From CAKVLG01 sp045637805 (GTDB lineage: Bacteria > Bacillota > Clostridia > Christensenellales > UBA1242), in the NCBI GenBank assembly GCA_045637805.1, contig JAZUAE010000006.1, positions 1 to 33,413 of the forward strand: 33,413 nt of DNA, read 5' to 3'. Below the pieces are notes generated by a model that saw only the letters and a list, made by a program, of their open reading frames with translations, was not told the origin of the DNA and did no database searches. The translations under genes were made by a program, and so were the position numbers. Numbering within the stretch: position 1 is the first letter of the stretch; every line of letters begins with the position of its first letter. Below, one piece after another: positions 23,623-29,959 of the stretch.

Positions 23623-25464
23623 ATGAAAAATTTAACTAGTAAAGAACTGAGAAAAAAATGGCTAAGATTTTATGAAGATAGAGGGCATCTAAACATAGGT
23701 GCTGTATCTCTTATTGGTGACGGAACGACAGGCGTTATGTTTAACGTCGCAGGAATGCAACCACTTATGCCATATCTTCTTGGTGAAAAACACCCAAGCG
23801 GAAAAACGAGACTTTGCAATGTACAGGGGTGTGTGCGTACCATTGATATAGACTCAGTTGGCGATGAAAGCCACTTTACTTTCTTTGAAATGATGGGAAA
23901 TTGGAGTTTGGGTGATTATTTTAAAAAAGAAAAGACAAAATGGACTTTTGATTTTTTAACAAAAGAATTAGGATTTGACGCAAATAAAATATGTTGTTCA
24001 GTGTTTGAGGGGGATAAAAACGCTCCACGCGACGAAGAAACTGCCAATCTTTTAAAAGAAGTCGGAATTAAGCCAGAAAACATTTTCTATCTTAACAAAA
24101 AAGACAACTGGTGGGAACTTGAGGGAACAGTAGGTACACCATGTGGTCCAGATAATGAATGGTTCTATCCTCGTCATGATAACAAATGCTCAGATAAGTG
24201 TGATATAACTTGCGACTGCGGTAGATGGGTTGAAATAGGCAATGATGTATATATGCAATATAAAAAACTTGAAGGTGGAAAGTATACAGAATTAGAAAAC
24301 AAGAACGTTGATACAGGTTTTGGTTTAGAACGCAATCTCATGTATGTTAATGGTTTGACTGATGGATATATGATAGATATATTCCTTCCAGTTATAGAGT
24401 ATTTGCAAAAACAAACTGGCAGAGATTATGTAAAAGATGTAGATGCTAAAAAATCTATGCGTATAATTGCTGATCACATGAGAACAACTGTTATGCTTAT
24501 AGGCGATATAAATGGTATTCTTCCAAGCAATGTTGGTGCTGGATATATCCTTAGAAGAATTATGCGCAGAGCAATTCGTCACGCTAAAATTATAGCACTC
24601 GATATGAATGGACTTCTTGATGTTGTTAAGATTTATATTGATGATATTTATGGCGAAGCATATCCACTACTCGTCCAAAAGAAAGATTACATAATTGATA
24701 GTATAAATAATGAAATTATAAAATTTAACAAAACAATAGAAACTGGCAATAAAGAATTTGAAAAGCTTGTGAATGGAATTTCTCGTAAATTAGAATTTAT
24801 GAGCAAAAACAATCCATGCTTCCTTCCTACTGAAGAAGATAAAACGATAACTGGTAAAGCTGCATTTAGATTATATGAGACTTATGGTTTTCCTATTGAG
24901 ATGACTGAGGAAATGGCTGCGGAAAGGGGATTAAAGGTTGATATTGTTGGATATAAAAAAGCGTTTGAAGAACATCAAGAACTAGCTCGTGTCTCTGCTG
25001 TAAATGCGAAGTCAGGACTCGCTTCATCTGGTGAAATGGAAACAAAGTATCATTCGGCAACACACCTTTTAAATGCTGCTCTTAAAAAAGTGTTAGGTGC
25101 AGAAACTCATCAAATGGGATCAAATATAAATGCTGAAAGACTTAGATTTGATTTCAACTGTGATCATAAAATGACTGAAGAGGAACTTAAATCTGTAGAA
25201 AATTTGGTTAATGAATGGATAAAACAAAATTTATCTGTAACTAGCGAAAAAATGAACAAGATGGACGCTGTTAATGCGGGAGCAGAACATCAGTTTATTG
25301 AAAGATATCCAGAGACTGTTTCAGTTTATTCAATAGGTGATGTAAGCAAAGAAATTTGTACAGGGCCTCATGTGGCAAATACTGGTGAGCTTGGAGTTTT
25401 TAAAATTAAAAAGGAAGAAGCTTCAAGTAGTGGTGTTCGCAGAATAAAAGCTGTTTTGCAATAA
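23623..25464 (+). CDS. alaS: Alanine--tRNA ligase, short form without C-Ala domain
   Basis: A 613-residue class II synthetase charging tRNA(Ala). The catalytic domain includes FFEMMGNWSLGDYFKKE and TGFGLER; tRNA-recognition helices follow around ILRRIMRRAIRHA; the editing domain keeps the zinc/proofreading motifs HSATH (477-481) and C-x3-H (Cys579, His583). It ends at GVRRIKAVL, so the roughly 250-residue C-Ala/DHHA1 part of typical AlaRS (about 870) is absent with no sign of a frameshift. The CTGPHV motif and a Cys cluster at 189-199 resemble the short AlaRS I recall from CPR bacteria. Last gene of the dnaB operon, followed by a terminator. Confidence 0.92.
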   Translation: MKNLTSKELRKKWLRFYEDRGHLNIGAVSLIGDGTTGVMFNVAGMQPLMPYLLGEKHPSGKTRLCNVQGCVRTIDIDSVGDESHFTFFEMMGNWSLGDYFKKEKTKWTFDFLTKELGFDANKICCSVFEGDKNAPRDEETANLLKEVGIKPENIFYLNKKDNWWELEGTVGTPCGPDNEWFYPRHDNKCSDKCDITCDCGRWVEIGNDVYMQYKKLEGGKYTELENKNVDTGFGLERNLMYVNGLTDGYMIDIFLPVIEYLQKQTGRDYVKDVDAKKSMRIIADHMRTTVMLIGDINGILPSNVGAGYILRRIMRRAIRHAKIIALDMNGLLDVVKIYIDDIYGEAYPLLVQKKDYIIDSINNEIIKFNKTIETGNKEFEKLVNGISRKLEFMSKNNPCFLPTEEDKTITGKAAFRLYETYGFPIEMTEEMAAERGLKVDIVGYKKAFEEHQELARVSAVNAKSGLASSGEMETKYHSATHLLNAALKKVLGAETHQMGSNINAERLRFDFNCDHKMTEEELKSVENLVNEWIKQNLSVTSEKMNKMDAVNAGAEHQFIERYPETVSVYSIGDVSKEICTGPHVANTGELGVFKIKKEEASSSGVRRIKAVLQ

Positions 25465-25473
25465 AACAAAATT

Positions 25474-25504
25474 AGACTAGGACGAGTTGTCATAGTCTTT
25501 TTTT
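25474..25504 (+). terminator. Terminator of the dnaB-alaS operon
   Basis: Stem 25474-25483 with 25489-25498 (one mismatch), 5-nt loop, followed by seven or more T. Confidence 0.8.
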
Positions 25505-25518
25505 ATGCCTAATACTAC

Positions 25519-25547
25519 TTGCCAAAATAAAAAAGCCGTGATATAAT
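25519..25547 (+). promoter_or_regulatory. Promoter of the DUF4097-like gene
   Basis: TTGCCA (25519-25524), 17 bp, perfect TATAAT (25542-25547); leader about 18 nt. Confidence 0.75.
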
Positions 25548-25571
25548 AAGATAACAAAAAGGAGAAAATCA

Positions 25572-27107
25572 ATGAAGGGTAAAATCATCGCATGGATTAT
25601 CGTTGGTTTTATAGGTATTCCATTGCTATTGTTTTTTGGAATAGCTTTAATTTTATTTTTGGCTCCAGGAGTTGAAATTTTTGGCGTGAGATATGTTGCT
25701 AGGGGAATAGTCGATTTTAAAAAAGAAGAATCTGTAGATAATTTTAATGGAGATATTTACATTAATTCATTCGATGTTCCAGTAGAGTTGGTGTATTCAG
25801 CAATGCCAGGAATACATGTTTCATTTAGACAAGAATATGTAGGTTTCACAAGAACAAAGGCTAAACAACCATCGTTGTCTTTTAAGGTTGAGCATGATGG
25901 AAATATTAATATTTCCACTACGGAAATTCAAAAATTTATCTTTGCTTCCGAATTAAACGATGCTTATTATTTAACAATCAGATTACCAAATAATACTAAA
26001 AACATATATGTTAATTCAGAAACGTCATCAGTAAAATTATCTGGAGCTGAGGGTGTGACCCCAAGACTAGAGATTGCGACCGAGGGAAAATTGTCTGTTG
26101 CAAACAAAATGACTATTGAAACTTTAAAATTTACAACAAACTCTGATGTGGAGTTGGGTAAAAATATAAATCTTACAAATGCTACAATTAAAACAGGGAA
26201 CAGATATATAAATATAGCCAACGGCGTAACTGGAGATTTGAATTTAACTAACACTAGTGGGAAAATTGCATTTAATGAATGTAATAACATAACAGTAAAC
26301 ACATCATCAGGTGTGGTGAAATCAAGCACAAGCAAAGGTGCGGTCGTTAATGGCTTAGCAAATATTACTACAAAGTCTGGTTCGGTTAGTATAGATAAGA
26401 TTTTAGGAACTGCTGAAAGATCTACAATTACAACCAAAACAGGTCAAATAGATATCAACTATGTTAACGATATAACAATCATTTCTAATAGAGGAATTGT
26501 GGATTTGGGTCAAACTAGAGATCTGAAAATTCATGGTGGCGCTGGAGAGATTAAAGTTGATGGAGTATTAGATAAAGCTATCATTGATTCAACTAATGGT
26601 AAGGTTACTCTAGGATCAGAAAATGGAGCAACTATAAACAATCCAACGGTAACGACTACTACTGGTAAAATTTATGTATACAACACTTTTGGTGCAGTTT
26701 CTCTAACAAGTCAAAATAATTTGGTTTACGTAAAAAATTCTAAGGGGTTAGGAGCGACAAAATTTAAGCTTTCTGCCGGAAGAGAACTCACCGCGTTAAA
26801 TCTTGAGGGTGAAGTAAATGCTTATGCAAATGGTGATGTTTATATGAAATTCCAAAGTTTAACAAAAGATGTCACTGTAAGCGTTGGAACCAAATGTAGA
26901 GCAGTTACTATTGATGCTAAATGTAAAATGTATAATGAAGTAAACTATGTTTTAAAGTCTTCAAAGAACAAAACTGCTTCGGTTTATGCAGGAAACCAAC
27001 TTTTAACAAAGAGTAATCCGATAAGTAGCACTATCCTAGTTGCAGCACCAAAAATTACAGTAACAGGAGCTTATCAAGTAACAACTTTGTACTTGGGTGA
27101 TGAATAG
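25572..27107 (+). CDS. Membrane-anchored beta-rich protein (DUF4097/adhesin-like)
   Basis: A 511-residue protein with a long hydrophobic N-terminal helix (about residues 4-33) and an extracytoplasmic region made of short beta strands. Repeats such as TTKSGSVSID, TTKTGQIDINY, STNGKVTLG and TTTGKIYVYN (about every 20-30 residues, 240-400) are the T-x-(S/T)-G-x-(I/V) pattern of DUF4097 proteins, which likely form a right-handed beta-helix. No sorting signal or enzymatic motif is visible. AAGGAG precedes the ATG. Single-gene transcript between its own promoter and terminator. Exact role unknown; surface location is inferred. Confidence 0.7.
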   Translation: MKGKIIAWIIVGFIGIPLLLFFGIALILFLAPGVEIFGVRYVARGIVDFKKEESVDNFNGDIYINSFDVPVELVYSAMPGIHVSFRQEYVGFTRTKAKQPSLSFKVEHDGNINISTTEIQKFIFASELNDAYYLTIRLPNNTKNIYVNSETSSVKLSGAEGVTPRLEIATEGKLSVANKMTIETLKFTTNSDVELGKNINLTNATIKTGNRYINIANGVTGDLNLTNTSGKIAFNECNNITVNTSSGVVKSSTSKGAVVNGLANITTKSGSVSIDKILGTAERSTITTKTGQIDINYVNDITIISNRGIVDLGQTRDLKIHGGAGEIKVDGVLDKAIIDSTNGKVTLGSENGATINNPTVTTTTGKIYVYNTFGAVSLTSQNNLVYVKNSKGLGATKFKLSAGRELTALNLEGEVNAYANGDVYMKFQSLTKDVTVSVGTKCRAVTIDAKCKMYNEVNYVLKSSKNKTASVYAGNQLLTKSNPISSTILVAAPKITVTGAYQVTTLYLGDE

Positions 27108-27114
27108 TAAAAAT

Positions 27115-27138
27115 AACGAGCAAATTTGCTCGTTTTTT
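27115..27138 (+). terminator. Terminator after the DUF4097-like gene
   Basis: A perfect 8-bp stem (27115-27122 with 27127-27134), 4-nt loop and six T. Confidence 0.85.
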
Positions 27139-27149
27139 CAATTTTGGTA

Positions 27150-27178
27150 TTTACAATTAGTGGCTTTGGTGGTAAAAT
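27150..27178 (+). promoter_or_regulatory. Promoter of the HicB-like cassette
   Basis: TTTACA (27150-27155), 17 bp, TAAAAT (27173-27178). A second TATAAT at 27237-27242 lacks a convincing -35 box but could be another start nearer the gene. Confidence 0.55.
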
Positions 27179-27271
27179 AATCTTGTAAGTAAATAGTGGG
27201 CAAAAACATTTTACTTTTTGGTTTTTTTCGTGCTAATATAATAACGAAGAATTATGTTGGAGAGAAACTAA

Positions 27272-27604
27272 ATGGAAAAATTTGTTTATCCTATGGTATT
27301 ATTTACAAATAGCGATGGCCAGGGCTACACTGTGCTTTATCCAGACTTAGATATTGTAACTAGTGGGGATACGGTGGAAGAGGCGTACCTTCGTGCAAAA
27401 GATTACTTACAATCATTTTTAGAAATTGCTACTAAGTTTGAATCTACTCTTAGTGATGCTTCAACTTATGAGGAAGCTCGTGGATTAAATCCTAAAAGAA
27501 TTGTGTTGTTATCTGATGCTAATTTGGAATCGTCAAGCCTGGTTCTTACAAGAAAAGAAAAAGAGTATAATAATTTCATGAAGAAGTTTTTGTATGAGGA
27601 TTAA
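27272..27604 (+). CDS. HicB-like protein without HicA
   Basis: A 110-residue protein whose first 55 residues match the HicB-like partial RNase H fold: YPMVLFTNSDGQGYTVLYPDLDIVTSGDTVEEAYLRAKDYL, with the G-Y-x-V-x-(F/Y)-PDL and T-x-GDT-x-EEA signatures. The C-terminal half (56-110) shows no ribbon-helix-helix or HTH I can identify. HicB proteins usually neutralise the small HicA RNase, but no HicA-like gene (about 60 residues, conserved His) is found on either side. GGAGAG precedes ATG 27272. First of three genes with 11-bp gaps; may have been repurposed in the cassette. Confidence 0.75.
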   Translation: MEKFVYPMVLFTNSDGQGYTVLYPDLDIVTSGDTVEEAYLRAKDYLQSFLEIATKFESTLSDASTYEEARGLNPKRIVLLSDANLESSSLVLTRKEKEYNNFMKKFLYED

Positions 27605-27615
27605 GGAGATAGGGT

Positions 27616-28167
27616 ATGATTGTAAACAACAAAGAAAATAGATCAATCAGTCAAGGCGAAATTAAATTCAGTGAAGAGAAGAAAGCTATTGATATTTATA
27701 CTGCTATAAATGCCTTATATTTTCCACACTATTTTGTTAGACCTTGCAAAATTAATGGTGAAAACAAGGAAGAACATTATTTGGTGATGGCACAAAATGC
27801 TAAGGGAACAAATTTGTCCCAAGCTATTTTTGTCCCTCTTAATTCTGAAATTATATATACAAGTCCAAACGATACAGCTGTTCATACTGTAAATGGTAAA
27901 AAGATACAAGAATCTTTAGGCATTAGGGATAATGAATATAAAGAGGGTAAAGTTTGCATGATTAGCAACGAATACATTTCTCGTATACCTAAAAAATCAC
28001 TAAGAGAAAAAGCGATCGCTGTTTGGAAAGACAACTTAGATACAATTGAAAAAATATCTGAAGCTCACCCTGAATTTAAGGGGTTAAAAGATGCAGTTTC
28101 TATTTTAAATCGTAGCAAAAATAATGCAAGGACTACACAGTCAACTGAATTAGGATCAGAAAATTAA
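27616..28167 (+). CDS. Unrecognised protein, cassette gene 2
   Basis: A 183-residue soluble protein that I do not recognise. A charged N-terminus is followed by a mixed alpha/beta core (residues 25-120: IDIYTAINALYFPHYFVRP, YLVMAQNAKG, AIFVPLNSEIIYT) and a helical, basic C-terminal part (125-170) ending in a Ser/Thr/Asn-rich tail. Two Cys are well apart. No signal peptide or membrane segment. AAGGAG precedes the ATG 11 bp after the HicB-like gene, and the third gene follows after 11 bp, so the three are co-transcribed and probably work together. Confidence 0.7.
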   Translation: MIVNNKENRSISQGEIKFSEEKKAIDIYTAINALYFPHYFVRPCKINGENKEEHYLVMAQNAKGTNLSQAIFVPLNSEIIYTSPNDTAVHTVNGKKIQESLGIRDNEYKEGKVCMISNEYISRIPKKSLREKAIAVWKDNLDTIEKISEAHPEFKGLKDAVSILNRSKNNARTTQSTELGSEN

Positions 28168-28178
28168 AGGAAGGACTT

Positions 28179-28706
28179 ATGTCTGTTAATTTACACGAAA
28201 TAGCAAGTTTGGTAGGATTCGAAGTTGTAAATGTTGATGACGGATTCACGAACTATGAATACAATGTTAAACTCGCAAGCTTTGAAAGTTTATCTTTTTT
28301 AATAACTGTTAAAGATGGACTTTCGTTTTCCGAGACAAAGTCAACTCTTTATGCAATAGTTGATGTGTTGCCTAAGAAACTCAGAAAAAAAATTTACAAG
28401 CTTACAAAGAAGTTTGATAAAAACAATCAAGGTAATATTCTTGATTTGGTTTATTATACCATTGAAGAATATAGACTTAGAACGGCATATAATAAGCTTA
28501 ACGAATATGCAATTCTAGTAGGTGTTAATCTAGAGAAAAGTGGCTATCTATTTGAATACGAAATGCCAAAGAAGAAGCAAAAACAAATTTTGGCATTTAT
28601 CGAGAATTCACTTCCTCTTGAACTTGCACCAGTTCTTGGTAAGATAAAAAAGATAGATTACAAAATCGGCTTTATGAAAAATAGAAGTCAAGAGAACAAG
28701 AAATAG
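28179..28706 (+). CDS. Unrecognised protein, cassette gene 3
   Basis: A 175-residue soluble protein, not recognised. It looks alpha/beta, with two similarly built halves: strand-like FLITVKDGLSF then helix SETKSTLYAIVDVLPKKLRKKIYKL, and later helical EYRLRTAYNKLNEYAILVG then FEYEMPKKKQKQILAFIENSLP. No Cys is present. The C-terminus is strongly basic (MKNRSQENKK), which would suit nucleic-acid or ribosome contact, but that is only a guess. AAAGGAAGG lies before the ATG, 11 bp after gene 2. Transcription ends at the hairpin that overlaps the rpsL promoter. Confidence 0.7.
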   Translation: MSVNLHEIASLVGFEVVNVDDGFTNYEYNVKLASFESLSFLITVKDGLSFSETKSTLYAIVDVLPKKLRKKIYKLTKKFDKNNQGNILDLVYYTIEEYRLRTAYNKLNEYAILVGVNLEKSGYLFEYEMPKKKQKQILAFIENSLPLELAPVLGKIKKIDYKIGFMKNRSQENKK

Positions 28707-28746
28707 GTTTTTATAGGCAAAAAGTGAAAATTTTTTATAAAACTTA

Positions 28747-28775
28747 TTGACTTAAAGTTCGAATAATGTTAGAAT
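28747..28775 (+). promoter_or_regulatory. Promoter of rpsL-rpsG
   Basis: TTGACT (28747-28752), 17 bp, TAGAAT (28770-28775). Predicted start near 28782 lies inside the left arm of the following terminator hairpin. The leader to rpsL is about 133 nt and includes a second weak hairpin (TTGTAAATTT near 28810-28819 with AAATTTTACAA near 28835-28845). Confidence 0.7.
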
Positions 28776-28777
28776 AG

Positions 28778-28811
28778 GCAAGCATGGAATGTCATGTTTG
28801 CTTTTTGTTTT
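28778..28811 (+). terminator. Terminator of the HicB-like cassette, overlapping the rpsL start site
   Basis: Nine-bp stem 28778-28786 with 28793-28801 (one G-T), 6-nt loop, then a TTTTTGTTTT tract. It follows the rpsL -10 box by two bases, so it can end read-through from upstream while rpsL transcripts begin within it. Confidence 0.7.
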
Positions 28812-28914
28812 GTAAATTTTATAAAGTGTGTACTAAATTTTACAAGGCAGAAAACAAGAATTTCCTCGAATGGGGCAGTAGAGGAGTTCACCAAAATAGT
28901 TAGGAGGTAGAACT

Positions 28915-29292
28915 ATGCCAACCATTAACCAATTACTTAGACATGGTAAGGGACGTGAGCAACAATCTGTTAAAGGTAAGTCTCCAATTTTGGAACAATG
29001 TCCACAAAAAAGAGGCGTATGTTTATCAGTAACAACAACATCTCCAAAGAAGCCAAACTCAGCTATGCGTAAAATTGCAAGAGTTAGACTTTCAAACAAG
29101 ATGGAGGGTACTGTTTATATCCCAGGCGAAGGACACAACTTACAAGAGCACTCAGTTGTTCTTATTCGTGGTGGCCGTGTTAAAGACTTACCTGGTGTTC
29201 GTTATCACATTGTTCGTGGAACACTTGATACAGCCGGTGTTAAAGATCGTAAACAAGCTAGAAGTAAATATGGCGCTAAAAGACCTAAGTAA
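28915..29292 (+). CDS. rpsL: 30S ribosomal protein uS12
   Basis: A 125-residue decoding-centre protein. The blocks PTINQLLRHGKG, PQKRGVC, SPKKPNSAMRK, EGHNLQEHSVVLIRGGRVKDLPGVRYH and the RSKYGAKRPK end are diagnostic. The Lys residues in which streptomycin-resistance changes usually occur (in PKKPNS and RVKDLPG) are the sensitive type. AGGAGGT precedes the ATG. Co-transcribed with rpsG 23 bp downstream; the leader is long compared with other genes in the window. Confidence 0.98.
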   Translation: MPTINQLLRHGKGREQQSVKGKSPILEQCPQKRGVCLSVTTTSPKKPNSAMRKIARVRLSNKMEGTVYIPGEGHNLQEHSVVLIRGGRVKDLPGVRYHIVRGTLDTAGVKDRKQARSKYGAKRPK

Positions 29293-29315
29293 ATAAAAGA
29301 TAAGGAGAGGAAATT

Positions 29316-29786
29316 ATGTCAAGAAGAAATAGTGCAGAAATTCGTGACGTTTTACCAGATCCTGTTTATGGATCTAAAGTTGTTACTAAACTTGTTAACA
29401 ACATTATGCAAGACGGAAAACGTACAATAGCACAAAATATAGTATATGATGCTATGAATATTGCTTCTGAAAAACTCGGAGTTGCTCCTATGGATCTCTT
29501 TAACCAAGTGCTTGAAAACTTAAAACCAGTACTTGAGGTTAAGGCTAGAAGAGTAGGTGGTTCAACTTATCAAGTACCTATTGAAATCAGACCAGCAAGA
29601 AGACAAACATTAGCTCTTAGATGGTTAGTTGCAGCTGCTAGAAATAGAAATGACAGAACAATGGCTGCTAAACTTGCAGGTGAAATGATGGATGCTTACA
29701 ACAGCACCGGAAGTGCTTTCAAGAAGAAAGAAGATGTTCATAGAATGGCAGAAGCAAACAAAGCGTTTGCATCTTACAGATGGTAA
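29316..29786 (+). CDS. rpsG: 30S ribosomal protein uS7
   Basis: A 156-residue primary 16S rRNA-binding protein that nucleates assembly of the 30S head. The start MSRRNSAEIRDVLPDPVYGS, the ARRVGGSTYQVPIEI block, RRQTLALRWLV and the C-terminal HRMAEANKAFASYRW are diagnostic. Strong AAGGAGAGG before the ATG. It is followed by a terminator, so rpsL-rpsG form their own unit here. Confidence 0.98.
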   Translation: MSRRNSAEIRDVLPDPVYGSKVVTKLVNNIMQDGKRTIAQNIVYDAMNIASEKLGVAPMDLFNQVLENLKPVLEVKARRVGGSTYQVPIEIRPARRQTLALRWLVAAARNRNDRTMAAKLAGEMMDAYNSTGSAFKKKEDVHRMAEANKAFASYRW

Positions 29787-29795
29787 GAATATTCT

Positions 29796-29849
29796 AAAGG
29801 GGTGCTTGTTGGATTTATTTATCCATCTTACGCCCTTTTTGATTTTTAG
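29796..29849 (+). terminator. Branched hairpin terminator after rpsG
   Basis: AAAGGG (29796-29801) pairs with CCCTTT (29833-29838) around an inner TGGAT/ATCCA hairpin; a T-rich tract follows. It separates rpsL-rpsG from fusA-tuf. Confidence 0.65.
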
Positions 29850-29880
29850 GTTAGAAATATATAAAAATGCTAAAAATCAT

Positions 29881-29909
29881 TTGATAGATTTGTGAAAATC
29901 TACTATAAT
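29881..29909 (+). promoter_or_regulatory. Promoter of fusA-tuf
   Basis: TTGATA (29881-29886), 17 bp, perfect TATAAT (29904-29909), with a start near 29916. The leader contains a 6-bp hairpin (ATATGT/ACATAT, about 29908-29929) and AAGGAG at 29940-29945. Confidence 0.8.
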
Positions 29910-29959
29910 ATATGTGTTGAGATACATATCAAATAATTTAAGGAGAAAATTAGAATTTT

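Noticed and set aside
23623..25464. alaS as a truncated pseudogene
   Set aside because: All catalytic and editing motifs are intact and the stop is followed at once by a terminator; no remnant of the C-Ala domain is found downstream.
27272..27604. Complete HicAB toxin-antitoxin pair
   Set aside because: No small HicA-like double-stranded-RNA-binding protein with its conserved His is encoded on either side; the following 183-residue protein does not resemble HicA.
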